DNA from: an uncultured Bacteroidota bacterium
GTDB taxonomy: Bacteria > Bacteroidota > Bacteroidia > Flavobacteriales > Flavobacteriaceae
Length of the DNA stretch: 24,214 bases
NCBI GenBank assembly: GCA_902560025.1
Contig: CACEKL010000011.1
Span: forward strand, 1 to 24,214
Direction of reading: 5' to 3'
The notes beneath the pieces are model-generated. The model worked only from the letters and a program-made list of their open reading frames with translations. It was not told the origin of the DNA and made no database searches. The translations under genes and the position numbers were made by a program. Positions 1-8,153 of this stretch are shown in pieces (the first letter of the stretch is position 1; each line of letters opens with the position of its first letter).

Positions 1-489
1 GGAACTGGAGGTACTATATCGGGAATAGGTAGATTTTTAAAAGAAAAAAATAATGATGTAAAAATTATTGGTGTTGATGCTTATGGTTCAATTTTAAAAA
101 AATACCATGAAACAGGTGAAATTGATCCGAATGAAATATACTCATATAGGATAGAAGGACTTGGAAAAAACATTGTACCTTCTGCAACTGATTTTAAAAT
201 TATCGATAAGTTTGTAAAAGTTACAGATTCAGATAGTGCTCATATGGCCAGAGAGATAACTTTAAATGAAGGATTGTTTGTTGGATATACTTCAGGGGCG
301 GCTTTTCAAGCTACAAAAATATTAAATGATGAAAATGAATTTGATCATTCAAGTTGTGTTGTAATTGTTTTTCCTGACCATGGTTCCAGGTATTTAAGTA
401 AAATATATTCTGATGAATGGATGAACAATCAAGGTTTCTATGACTCCAGTTTTTATCAACCCAAAAAAAAATCAATTAATTATATATAA
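1..489 (+). CDS. PLP-dependent cysteine synthase / cystathionine beta-synthase family protein (5' truncated by window edge)
   Basis: The frame is open from base 1 to the TAA at 487-489 and gives the last 162 residues of a fold-type II PLP enzyme. Its first residues, GTGGTISG, are the glycine-rich loop that holds the PLP phosphate. Further on come IEGLG and the family's C-terminal segment [17 protein letters not shown]. By family knowledge such enzymes join serine or O-acetylserine with sulfide or homocysteine in the cytoplasm. The PLP lysine lies upstream of the window. The protein ends soon after the catalytic fold, so there are no C-terminal CBS regulatory domains. The PDHGSRY-type tail resembles cystathionine beta-synthase-like members more than CysK, but I cannot fix the substrate. 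A run of nine A (463-471) near the 3' end is in frame. The next gene starts 5 bp downstream, so the two probably share a transcript. Confidence 0.85.
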   Translation, partial: GTGGTISGIGRFLKEKNNDVKIIGVDAYGSILKKYHETGEIDPNEIYSYRIEGLGKNIVPSATDFKIIDKFVKVTDSDSAHMAREITLNEGLFVGYTSGAAFQATKILNDENEFDHSSCVVIVFPDHGSRYLSKIYSDEWMNNQGFYDSSFYQPKKKSINYI

Positions 490-494
490 TTTAT

Positions 495-1751
495 ATGCAA
501 GATTTATTTGACAAAATATATAAAAATAAAGGCCCTCTAGGTAAATGGGCATCTATTGCTGAAGGCTACTTTGTTTTTCCTAAACTAGAAGGTCCAATTT
601 CTAATAGAATGATGTTCAATGGTAAAGAAGTTATTACATGGAGTGTAAATGATTATTTAGGTTTAGCAAATAATCCAGAAGTAAGAGAAGTTGATGCTAA
701 AGCTGCTGAGCAATACGGGAGTGCTTATCCAATGGGAGCAAGAATGATGTCCGGTCATACTAATCTTCATGAAAAATTAGAATCTGAACTTGCTAAATTT
801 GTTTCAAAGGAATCTGCATACCTTCTTAATTTTGGATATCAAGGAATTCTTTCCACTATAGATACACTAGTAACTAAAAATGATATTATTGTTTATGATA
901 TTGATTCTCACGCATGTATAATTGATGGAGTTAGGCTTCACCTTGGTAAGCGATTCACATATCAACATAATGACATGAAAAGTTTAGAAAAAAATCTTGA
1001 AAGAGCAACTAAACTTGCTGAGCAAACAGGTGGAGGAGTACTAGTAATTTCTGAAGGAGTCTTTGGAATGAGGGGAGAGCAAGGAAAATTAAAAGAAATA
1101 GTTGCATTGAAAGATAAATTTAAATTTAGACTTCTTGTAGATGATGCCCACGGTTTTGGAACGTTAGGAAAAACGGGTGCAGGAGCAGGTGAGGAGCAGG
1201 GCGTTCAAGATCAAATTGATGTTTATTTTGCAACTTTTGCTAAATCACTAGCTTCAACTGGTGCTTTTATTGCAGGTGATTCTGAAATAATTGAATTCTT
1301 GAAATATAATATGCGTTCACAAATGTTTGCAAAATCTCTTCAGATGCAGTTAGTTATTGGAGCTCTTAAAAGACTTGAATTAATTAAAACTAGACCTGAG
1401 TTTAAACAAAAACTCTGGGAAAATGTTAATTTACTTCAATCTGGTTTGAAGGAAAGAGGTTTTGATATAGGCTCAACTCAAAGTTGTGTTACTCCAGTAT
1501 ACCTAAAGGGTAGTATCCCTGAGGCAATGGCCCTAGTAAAAGACTTAAGAGAAAATTACCATATTTTTTGTTCAATTGTTGTTTATCCTGTAATTCCAAA
1601 GGGATTAATTCTGCTTAGACTAATTCCAACTGCTTCACACAATATTAATGACATTAATGAAACTCTTGATGCATTTTCTTCAATAAGAAAAAAGCTTGAA
1701 AAAGGTGTTTATAAGCAAGCATCTAAGGGAATAGAAGAGTCAGTTGACTAA
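495..1751 (+). CDS. Serine palmitoyltransferase-like alpha-oxoamine synthase (PLP aminotransferase class I/II fold)
   Basis: This complete 418-residue protein is an alpha-oxoamine synthase. These fold-type I PLP enzymes condense an amino acid with an acyl-CoA and release CO2. Visible motifs are NDYLGLANNP near residue 52, DSHACIIDG (H139, the position that stacks on PLP), SEGVFGMRG near 186, DDAHGFGTLG at 216-225 (Asp and His contacting PLP), and TFAKSLAS, where K250 is the expected Schiff-base lysine. In Bacteroidota the close relatives are annotated as serine palmitoyltransferase, the first step of sphingolipid synthesis, so that is the likeliest role. 8-amino-7-oxononanoate synthase or glycine C-acetyltransferase are alternatives that need a tree to exclude. 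It follows the cysteine-synthase-type gene by 5 bp. Its stop codon interlocks with that of the convergent dnaN over four bases (CTAA, 1748-1751). Confidence 0.9.
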   Translation: MQDLFDKIYKNKGPLGKWASIAEGYFVFPKLEGPISNRMMFNGKEVITWSVNDYLGLANNPEVREVDAKAAEQYGSAYPMGARMMSGHTNLHEKLESELAKFVSKESAYLLNFGYQGILSTIDTLVTKNDIIVYDIDSHACIIDGVRLHLGKRFTYQHNDMKSLEKNLERATKLAEQTGGGVLVISEGVFGMRGEQGKLKEIVALKDKFKFRLLVDDAHGFGTLGKTGAGAGEEQGVQDQIDVYFATFAKSLASTGAFIAGDSEIIEFLKYNMRSQMFAKSLQMQLVIGALKRLELIKTRPEFKQKLWENVNLLQSGLKERGFDIGSTQSCVTPVYLKGSIPEAMALVKDLRENYHIFCSIVVYPVIPKGLILLRLIPTASHNINDINETLDAFSSIRKKLEKGVYKQASKGIEESVD

Positions 1752-2869
1752 TCATTTAACATTACTGGCATTACAAGCATAGTTATTGATTCTTGTGAAG
1801 AGTCTTTTTCAGTTACTGGCCTTATAATACCTGCTCTGTTTGGATGAGACATTGAAAGCGTGATGGTCTCAGAATCTAAATTATTAAGCATTTCAATTAA
1901 AAACTTAGAGTTAAATCCAATTTGGATATCATCACCTGAATACTCACACTCTAGATTTTCATCTGCTCTATTGCTAAAGTCAAAGTCTTCAGCACTAATA
2001 TTTAAAAGAGATCCTGCAAGTTTAATCCTAATTTGATTAGTTGTCTTATTAGAGAAAATACTAACTCTTCGAACAGAATTTAAGAAAAGCTCTCTGTCAA
2101 TTGTGAGAACGTTTGGATTATCTTTTGGAATAACAGCTTCATAATTAGGAAACTTGCCATCAATTAGCCTTGAAGTAATTGAACTTTTTCCAAAAATAAA
2201 TTTTGCATTAGAGTCATTATGCTGAATAGTTATTTCAGAATCATGTGTCTGAAGAATTCCTTTAAGTATTTGTAAAGGTTTTTTAGGCATAATAAATTCA
2301 GACACTTCTTTGGAGTTATATTCAGATGTTTCAAACTTCACAAGTTTATGAGCGTCAGTTGCAACAAACTTTAAGGATTCGCTATTAAATTGAAAAAAGA
2401 CTCCACTCATGACAGGTCTGAGGTCATCTGTTCCAGAAGCAAAGATTGTTGAATTTATTGCATTACCTAGATCAATTCCATTAATTATAGTTTCATGTGC
2501 ATCTAAAATTTCAATTTGTTTTGGAAATTCTCCACCTTCTAGGTAGGCAAGAGAATATTTTCCATTACTTGCGCTAATCTCAATAGTATTATTTTCAGTT
2601 TTTATAAATGTCAACGGTTGATCTGAAAATGTCTTCAGGATATCTATTAATAGCTTAGCAGAGATTGCTACTTTATCTGATGACTGAGACTCAATATCAA
2701 TTTCTGAAGTCATTGTAGATTCAAGATCTGATGAACTGATCTTAAGTTTGTTATTATCTACTTCAAACAAAAAATTATCAAGTATAGGAATAGTATTTGA
2801 AGAATTAATTACCCCGCCTAGAATTTGGAGTTCTTTGTACAAAATCGATGATGAAACAATAAACTTCAT
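1748..2869 (-). CDS. dnaN: DNA polymerase III subunit beta (sliding clamp)
   Basis: This 373-residue protein matches the length and layout of the bacterial beta clamp. The start MKFIVSSSILYKELQILGGV, the segment PILDNFLFEV, TIFASGTDDLRPVMSGV at the start of domain 2, the run VATDAHKLV, and a C-terminus ending in VMPVMLND near the family-typical VMPMRL are all recognisable. As a dimer it forms the ring that tethers DNA polymerase III and other repair factors to DNA, and it would be cytosolic. It is not next to dnaA or recF here. The start is an ATG. A TATATTTG box and a 7-bp inverted repeat lie just upstream. The gene is convergent with the SPT-like gene, sharing stop bases, and lies 78 bp downstream of the co-directional SAM hydrolase. 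Confidence 0.97.
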   Translation of the reverse strand: MKFIVSSSILYKELQILGGVINSSNTIPILDNFLFEVDNNKLKISSSDLESTMTSEIDIESQSSDKVAISAKLLIDILKTFSDQPLTFIKTENNTIEISASNGKYSLAYLEGGEFPKQIEILDAHETIINGIDLGNAINSTIFASGTDDLRPVMSGVFFQFNSESLKFVATDAHKLVKFETSEYNSKEVSEFIMPKKPLQILKGILQTHDSEITIQHNDSNAKFIFGKSSITSRLIDGKFPNYEAVIPKDNPNVLTIDRELFLNSVRRVSIFSNKTTNQIRIKLAGSLLNISAEDFDFSNRADENLECEYSGDDIQIGFNSKFLIEMLNNLDSETITLSMSHPNRAGIIRPVTEKDSSQESITMLVMPVMLND

Positions 2870-2879
2870 GTGTTTTTTT

Positions 2880-2897
2880 TCAAATATATTTATTTGA
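2880..2897. repeat. Inverted repeat upstream of dnaN
   Basis: TCAAATA (2880-2886) and TATTTGA (2891-2897) form a perfect 7-bp inverted repeat around a 4-base centre. It overlaps the putative -7 box of dnaN. Reading toward dnaN it is followed by A residues, so it does not look like an intrinsic terminator. It could be an operator, or simply chance in AT-rich sequence. Confidence 0.35.
2881..2888 (-). promoter_or_regulatory. Putative -7 promoter element of dnaN (TATATTTG)
   Basis: On the minus strand the sequence is TATATTTG, an exact match to the Bacteroidota -7 consensus TAnnTTTG. It ends 11 bases before the dnaN ATG, which would leave a 5' leader of only about 5-7 bases. No convincing TTTG -33 box is seen at the usual spacing. 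Confidence 0.45.
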
Positions 2898-2947
2898 TAT
2901 TATAAATCTTATAATTACTTATAAAAGTTATCTACCAAATACAAACA

Positions 2948-3775
2948 CTAAAAATAAATGCTTACAGGATCTCGATAATTTAGTCCAAATAAGGTGCTAG
3001 CACTTCCCACTGTCTGAGGATTACTTTTGTAAATACTTAATTGAAGATAGCCAAGACTATTAAATATTGCCATCTTCTTACCATCTTCTTCTCGATCTTT
3101 TTTATCTAGGTTAAAATCAATTGCATCAGAGTAGTTCTTATAAATTTTTGTGAACTTAACGTTTCTTGCATTTATTGTAAAGGATCTAGTTTTTGAAATC
3201 TCTTTAAATAGCTTTTCAGTAATATTTGTTATAACATTCCCATAGTTATCTATATAAATTACACTGCCTATAATTTGATTTTGTTCTTGGTTTACAACAG
3301 GTCTTAAATTTTTAATCTCTTTGATTTTATTGATTTTTGAGCCAACAACATTTAAAGGTCCAGATCTTAAAATATGTCCTAATACCTTAACAAATAAATC
3401 ATCTGAAGATATTTTATAATTAAAGCTATTATGTAAATTAATTTCAAAAATATTTTCTGGAATAATATCCTTAAAAATTAAAGAAAATACTCCATTATCA
3501 GCACCAATAAAAAATGATTCTTCATGCTTGATTACAATATGTTTATTTTCAGGAGTAAGTTCTGAATCTACACAGATCATATGAATTGTACCTTTTGGAA
3601 AGTTTCTGTGTGCTCCTTCAAGAATATACCCAGCTTCAGTTAAATTAAATGGGCTAATATTATGGGATATATCTATAATTTCTACTGAATCAATTTCTGA
3701 AACTATTTTTGCTTTTAATGAACTAACAAAATAGTCCTTATTTCCATAATCTGTAGTTAAGGTTATGATAGACAT
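2948..3775 (-). CDS. SAM hydroxide adenosyltransferase / SAM hydrolase family protein (DUF62)
   Basis: This 275-residue protein belongs to the DUF62 family, whose members hydrolyse S-adenosylmethionine to adenosine and methionine, and which is related to fluorinase and chlorinase. Family motifs are TLTTDYGNKD at the N-terminus (D9), DISHNI at 35-40, MICVDSELTP with D70, and GADNGVF at 91-97. The C-terminal half contains GSVIYIDNYGNVITNI, typical of the second domain. In characterised hydrolases an Asp-Arg-His triad positions the water. D70 and H134 fit the Asp and His, but the Arg position appears to be Asn77/Lys78, so activity could differ. The gene stands 78 bp upstream of dnaN and is divergent from phoH across 78 bp. 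The start is an ATG, with TATCTT at -11 to -6. Confidence 0.85.
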   Translation of the reverse strand: MSIITLTTDYGNKDYFVSSLKAKIVSEIDSVEIIDISHNISPFNLTEAGYILEGAHRNFPKGTIHMICVDSELTPENKHIVIKHEESFFIGADNGVFSLIFKDIIPENIFEINLHNSFNYKISSDDLFVKVLGHILRSGPLNVVGSKINKIKEIKNLRPVVNQEQNQIIGSVIYIDNYGNVITNITEKLFKEISKTRSFTINARNVKFTKIYKNYSDAIDFNLDKKDREEDGKKMAIFNSLGYLQLSIYKSNPQTVGSASTLFGLNYRDPVSIYF

Positions 3776-3804
3776 TAATTAAGATAAACTTTATAAATTT
3801 TATG

Positions 3805-3812
3805 TAAATTTG
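3805..3812 (+). promoter_or_regulatory. Putative -7 promoter element upstream of phoH (TAAATTTG)
   Basis: TAAATTTG matches the Bacteroidota -7 consensus TAnnTTTG and ends 41 bases before the phoH TTG start. It would give a leader of about 35 bases. A competing TAAATT lies at -13 to -8 from the start codon, so which one is used is not clear. Confidence 0.35.
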
Positions 3813-3853
3813 GATTAAATAATCTACTATAACAAATTTTTAAATTAAATCTA

Positions 3854-4783
3854 TTGAGTGAGCTAGAATTTGAACTAACTGATGTTGATCCGCAAAACTT
3901 TTTCTCAAGAGATAATTTAAATTCTTTAAAATCTAGTTTCCCAAAACTTAAACTGGTTCAAAGAGGACAAACTATTAAAGCCCTTGGTGAAAAAAGTGAA
4001 TTAAAGTTATTTGATAATAAATTTAGGACTCTATTAAATTACTATTCAGATTATAATAATATAGATCCAGATGTAATAAATGATATTGTTGTTAAGGATA
4101 TAAAATTCAATGGTGACAAACCTTCACTAATATTACATGGCGTTTCCGGTAAACCTATCTTAGCTAAAACCGCAAATCAAAAAAAACTTCATAAGTCTAT
4201 TCTAGTTAATGACTTAATATTTGCAATTGGTCCAGCAGGTACAGGAAAAACTTACACCGGTGTTGCAATGGCTGTAAAAGCTCTAAAAGAGAAAGAAATT
4301 AAAAAAATTATATTAACAAGACCTGCAGTTGAAGCTGGAGAAAATTTAGGTTATCTCCCAGGAGATTTAAAAGAAAAACTTGATCCGTATATGCAACCCC
4401 TTTATGATGCTCTTAGAGATATGATTCCAGTTAATAAGCTACAGAAATTTCTTGAAGATAGCACAATTGAGATTGCTCCTTTAGCATTTATGAGGGGAAG
4501 AACATTGGATAATGCTTTTGTAATTTTAGATGAAGCACAAAATACAACTAATGCTCAGATGAAAATGTTTTTAACTAGAATGGGTATGAATGCTAAATTT
4601 ATGGTTACTGGAGATCCTGGTCAAATAGATCTTCCAAGAAAAGTAAGCTCTGGATTAAAAGATGCAATTAAGATACTTTCAAGAAAGAAGGGCATTGATA
4701 TAATCTATCTTGATGATAAAGATGTAATTAGGCACCCCATAGTTAAAAAAGTTATAGATGCATATAATAAAATTGAAAAATAA
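3854..4783 (+). CDS. PhoH family ATPase
   Basis: This 309-residue protein is a cytoplasmic PhoH-like P-loop ATPase. Walker A is GPAGTGKT at residues 126-133, and Walker B is VILDEAQNTT with the DEAQN signature. The segments RPAVEAGENLGYLPGD and TGDPGQIDLP are family hallmarks. About 115 residues precede the ATPase core and look like the usual N-terminal nucleic-acid-binding extension. PhoH proteins are thought to act in RNA metabolism, with helicase or ribosome-related roles, but the precise function is unsettled. The start is a TTG. It was chosen because MSELEFELTD matches the usual N-terminus of relatives and no suitable ATG is nearby. purC follows after 7 bp, an arrangement common in Flavobacteriia as I recall it. 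There is no Shine-Dalgarno sequence. Confidence 0.92.
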   Translation: MSELEFELTDVDPQNFFSRDNLNSLKSSFPKLKLVQRGQTIKALGEKSELKLFDNKFRTLLNYYSDYNNIDPDVINDIVVKDIKFNGDKPSLILHGVSGKPILAKTANQKKLHKSILVNDLIFAIGPAGTGKTYTGVAMAVKALKEKEIKKIILTRPAVEAGENLGYLPGDLKEKLDPYMQPLYDALRDMIPVNKLQKFLEDSTIEIAPLAFMRGRTLDNAFVILDEAQNTTNAQMKMFLTRMGMNAKFMVTGDPGQIDLPRKVSSGLKDAIKILSRKKGIDIIYLDDKDVIRHPIVKKVIDAYNKIEK

Positions 4784-4790
4784 ATAGGTT

Positions 4791-5732
4791 TTGAATACAA
4801 TTTTTAAAACAGATTTTAATCTTCCAGGTCAAATATCCAAATATGAAGGTAAAGTAAGAGATGTATACTCTTTAGAAGATGATATATTGGTTGTTATTGC
4901 ATCTGATAGAATTTCTGCATTTGACATTGTCATGCCTAAACCAATTCCATTTAAAGGTCAAGTGTTAAATCAAATTTCAGTTGATATGCTTAAATCCACT
5001 GAAGATATAATTCAAAATTGGCTTATCTCATCTCCTGATCCAAATGTTTCAATTGGTCGAAAACTCAAACCTATAAAAGTAGAAATGGTTATTAGAGGCT
5101 ACTTAAGTGGACATTCTGATAGATTGTACAGATCTGGTAAGAGAAGTATTTGTGGAGTTAATTTACCAAATGGATTAGCATCAAATCAAAAATTTGATAA
5201 TCCTATAATTACTCCAAGTACAAAAGCTGATTTTGGTCATGATGAAGATATATCTAAATCTGATATAATTAAAAAAGGTATTTTAAGATTAGACCAATAC
5301 GAAGAAATAGAAAATATAACTTATAAACTATTTAAGAGAGGTACAGAAATAGCAAAAAAAAGAGGATTAATTCTAGTTGATACAAAGTATGAATTTGGAT
5401 ATGATTCCAAAGATAATCTTTGCTTAATTGATGAGATTCACACTCCTGATTCATCTAGATATTTTTATGAAGACACATATGAGGATTATATGAATAGGAG
5501 AGAAACCCCTAAACAATTGTCTAAAGAATTTTTTCGTCAGTGGTTAATACAGAATGACTTTCAAGGGAAGGAAGGCCAGAAACTTCCTGAAATTTCTGAT
5601 AATGTTGTAATGGATGTTTCCAAAAGATATATCGAACTTTTTGATAAAATAACTGGCAGCAGTTTTAAGCCAAGAAATTCTAATGATATAATTTCCGATC
5701 TGAAAGAAAATATAATTTCAGCTATACCCTAG
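4791..5732 (+). CDS. purC: Phosphoribosylaminoimidazole-succinocarboxamide synthase (SAICAR synthase)
   Basis: This 313-residue protein catalyses the ATP-dependent joining of CAIR and aspartate in de novo purine synthesis. The N-terminal YEGKVRDVYSL, the run ASDRISAFDIVMP, the PurC signature VEMVIRGYLSGH, and LVDTKYEFG followed by IDEIHTPDSSRYF (metal and nucleotide site) are all present. Length and organisation match the Bacteroidota form. The start is a second TTG, because MNTIFKTDFNLPGQ is the usual N-terminus. It lies 7 bp after phoH and is probably co-transcribed. An eight-A tract near 5353-5360 is in frame. Its TAG stop is interlocked with the M20 peptidase stop as a palindromic CTAG (5729-5732). 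Confidence 0.97.
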   Translation: MNTIFKTDFNLPGQISKYEGKVRDVYSLEDDILVVIASDRISAFDIVMPKPIPFKGQVLNQISVDMLKSTEDIIQNWLISSPDPNVSIGRKLKPIKVEMVIRGYLSGHSDRLYRSGKRSICGVNLPNGLASNQKFDNPIITPSTKADFGHDEDISKSDIIKKGILRLDQYEEIENITYKLFKRGTEIAKKRGLILVDTKYEFGYDSKDNLCLIDEIHTPDSSRYFYEDTYEDYMNRRETPKQLSKEFFRQWLIQNDFQGKEGQKLPEISDNVVMDVSKRYIELFDKITGSSFKPRNSNDIISDLKENIISAIP

Positions 5733-7249
5733 TCAAACTTACTAGAAAGTATCCCAATAAATGTCTCAATACCTTTAATATAATTAGTAATCTTTATATT
5801 CTCATTTGGACTATGCTGATTATTGTCTTTATTAACGGTTGGTACTCCAACAGCAGGTATATTCAGTGTGTTTACAAATGGTGAAATAGGAACTGAACCT
5901 CCACTAGTTCTTTTTAAAACAGGCTCTTTGCCGAATGTTTTAACCATTACATCCTTTAGCCAAATTCCAAGATCACTATTTATATCAGTTCTAAATGCAG
6001 GGTATGAAACACGCGAATTAAACCTTACAATTTTATCATATTTTAATCTCATTTCTTTTGATGGCTCTTTATCGGTTACAATATACCCTAATGATTCAAT
6101 ATGTTTTTTTATTAAGTCATGTAGTTTATAACCATCAGTTTCAATTACTAATCTTACATCTATTTCAGCTATACACTCTGATGGAACAATAGTTCTAACT
6201 TCTGAACCTACCCAGCCAGATCTTATACCTCTAACATTTAATGAAGGGTATTGGATTGCTTCTTGATACGAATTTCCAACAGATTCAGGTGTTTTAAATT
6301 CCATTTTATCTTTCATTTCATCTTCATTATCAGGTACAGCATCTAAGTATTCTTTGACTTCATCAGTTATGTTAATTCCGTCATAATAGCCTTTAATTTT
6401 TACAATTCCGTTTTCGTCTTTCATACTGGATAATATATTTGACATTCTGAAGACAGGATTTGGTGCATAATTTCCAAAATGACCACTATGTTGAGGAACA
6501 ATCGGTCCATAAGTTTTTAATGTGATTGAGGATATACCTCTATTTCCAAAATTTAACGTCGGTAATCCTGTTGCATGTTGTGGTCCATCGAATATTAGTA
6601 AAGCGTCACTTTCTAGCTTTTCTTTATGAACCTCTACTGCACTAGGTAAACTAGGAGATCCAATTTCTTCTTCAAAATCCATTATAAGCTTAATATTGAA
6701 CTCTTGATCAATATTTTTTAACTTCATAAACTTTAAGGCTTGAATTAACATCATAACTGGACCTTTTGCATCTGAAGAGGATCGTGCGAATATTCTAATG
6801 TCTTTATCATCTAGTTCGCTATAATTATAGCTTGCAATTTTATTCCAATCATCTTCTATAAATATTCCGTTTTCATTTTTTTTAAATACGGGTTTAAATG
6901 CATCTTCTTGGTTCCACCTTGTAATATCAACTGGTTGACCATCTAGATGTAGATAAATTAAAATAGTCTTTAGATCATCATGAATTTTTTTTTCTGCTAA
7001 TAAAAGTGGAATTGAAGAAGTTTCGAGCTCAGTCATTAAGAAATCTAAGGATTTAAACTTATTCTTAGTCCATTCAATTAAATTGTATATGTCTTCACTA
7101 AAGCTGGAGTCATTTGGATATGATAAAAATTCAACGAATTCATCCATATTATTCATTGCTAGATCAAAAACTTCATCTTTAATATTATTTTGTCCATAAA
7201 CTGGAGCTATAAATAAAAAGAATATTGGTATAATTTTAAATATTTTCAT
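5729..7249 (-). CDS. Exported M20 family metallopeptidase
   Basis: This 506-residue protein has an N-terminal signal peptide (KIFKIIPIFFLFIAPVYG, likely cut before Gln20), so it is predicted to be exported to the periplasm or beyond. The dinuclear zinc-peptidase pattern is present: YLHLDG (H101, D103), SSSDAKGP (D160), DFEEEIGSPS (E193/E194 as catalytic base and ligand), IFDGPQ (D221), and a late NNQHSPNE histidine. Between them lies an inserted dimerisation domain near 230-400, including GWVGSEVRTIVPSECIAEIDVRL. M20 enzymes hydrolyse dipeptides or N-acyl amino acids. The substrate here cannot be read from sequence. It is the last gene of a six-gene overlapping block, and its ATG lies inside the 3' end of miaA (14-base overlap). 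Confidence 0.9.
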   Translation of the reverse strand: MKIFKIIPIFFLFIAPVYGQNNIKDEVFDLAMNNMDEFVEFLSYPNDSSFSEDIYNLIEWTKNKFKSLDFLMTELETSSIPLLLAEKKIHDDLKTILIYLHLDGQPVDITRWNQEDAFKPVFKKNENGIFIEDDWNKIASYNYSELDDKDIRIFARSSSDAKGPVMMLIQALKFMKLKNIDQEFNIKLIMDFEEEIGSPSLPSAVEVHKEKLESDALLIFDGPQHATGLPTLNFGNRGISSITLKTYGPIVPQHSGHFGNYAPNPVFRMSNILSSMKDENGIVKIKGYYDGINITDEVKEYLDAVPDNEDEMKDKMEFKTPESVGNSYQEAIQYPSLNVRGIRSGWVGSEVRTIVPSECIAEIDVRLVIETDGYKLHDLIKKHIESLGYIVTDKEPSKEMRLKYDKIVRFNSRVSYPAFRTDINSDLGIWLKDVMVKTFGKEPVLKRTSGGSVPISPFVNTLNIPAVGVPTVNKDNNQHSPNENIKITNYIKGIETFIGILSSKFD

Positions 7250-8153
7250 AATTGATGTTTAATATATTTAATACATTGTTTATTTCACTATCAGCACTTA
7301 TACGATGAGCATTTTGGTATTTTTTCAACCATGTTATTTGTCTTTTAGCATAATTTCTAGTGTTCTGCTTAATTTTATCAATTGCTTCTTCACGATTCAT
7401 ATTATCTTGAAAATAATCAAAAAACTCTTTGTATCCAACCGTATTTAATGTATTTAAGCCTTTGTGTTTAAATAGTTTACTCGCTTCTTTTTCTAAACCG
7501 CTTTCGATCATCAAGTCAACTCTTTTATTGATTTTATAATAGAGCTCATCTCTGGAAGATTCAAGGATTATAATCTCACTTCTAAATATTCTCTCTTTAT
7601 TGATTCTTTTTCTTAGAGAAGAAAATTTATTGCCAGTGTATTTTATGATCTCTAAAGCTCTAATTATTCTACTCTGATTTCTTGTATCCACAGTTTCATA
7701 ATACTCTCTATCTAACTTTTTTAATTCCTCTTGTAGGTAAGTGATACCTTTATCCTTATATTCCTTTATAATAGAATCTCTAATTTTGCTAGGGATCTCT
7801 GGAAACTCATCTATTCCATATATTACAGAGTCAGCATACAGTCCAGAGCCTCCAACTAATATTAAATATTCTTTATCTTCAAATAGCTTATTAATTTTAT
7901 GTATTGCATCTTTTTCATATAATCCAACATTATATCTATCATGAATACTTTTGTTATGAATAAAATGATGTTTTACTTCTTTTAATTGACGCTCAGTAGG
8001 AGGGCACGTGCCTATCTCTAATTCTTTATAAAACTGTCTAGAGTCACAAGAAATAATTTCAGTTTTAAGCTTTTTTGCAAGTTCTATAGCTAACTCTGTT
8101 TTTCCAACGCCTGTTGGTCCAGCTATGTATATTAAATTTTTATTTGTCTTCAT
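7236..8153 (-). CDS. miaA: tRNA dimethylallyltransferase
   Basis: This cytosolic enzyme transfers the dimethylallyl group to A37 of tRNAs reading codons that begin with U. The P-loop GPTGVGKT is close to the N-terminus, followed by SCDSRQFYKELEIGTCPP (substrate-binding Asp-Ser) and LVGGSGLYADSVIYG. The C-terminal segment TRNYAKRQITWLKK is characteristic. I chose the ATG at 8153 (305 residues, MKTNKNLIYIAGPTG) over an upstream start at 8207, because the shorter form has the family's usual N-terminus and length. The extra 18 residues would only re-read the end of the channel gene. With this start the gene overlaps the channel by 14 bases and the M20 peptidase by 14 bases, suggesting translational coupling. 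Confidence 0.95.
   Translation of the reverse strand: MKTNKNLIYIAGPTGVGKTELAIELAKKLKTEIISCDSRQFYKELEIGTCPPTERQLKEVKHHFIHNKSIHDRYNVGLYEKDAIHKINKLFEDKEYLILVGGSGLYADSVIYGIDEFPEIPSKIRDSIIKEYKDKGITYLQEELKKLDREYYETVDTRNQSRIIRALEIIKYTGNKFSSLRKRINKERIFRSEIIILESSRDELYYKINKRVDLMIESGLEKEASKLFKHKGLNTLNTVGYKEFFDYFQDNMNREEAIDKIKQNTRNYAKRQITWLKKYQNAHRISADSEINNVLNILNINYENI

Noticed and set aside
1748..3853. Replication origin near dnaN.
   Set aside because: dnaA, recF and gyrB are absent, no DnaA-box cluster is visible, and the gaps are only 78 bp. dnaN is often separate from the origin in Bacteroidota.
5823..6131. Open frames antisense to known genes (for example within the M20 peptidase, miaA, the oxidoreductase, smpB, the ABC-F gene and pheT).
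   Set aside because: They lie fully inside strongly conserved genes on the other strand, have no recognisable domains, and read like reverse-frame artefacts of AT-rich coding DNA.
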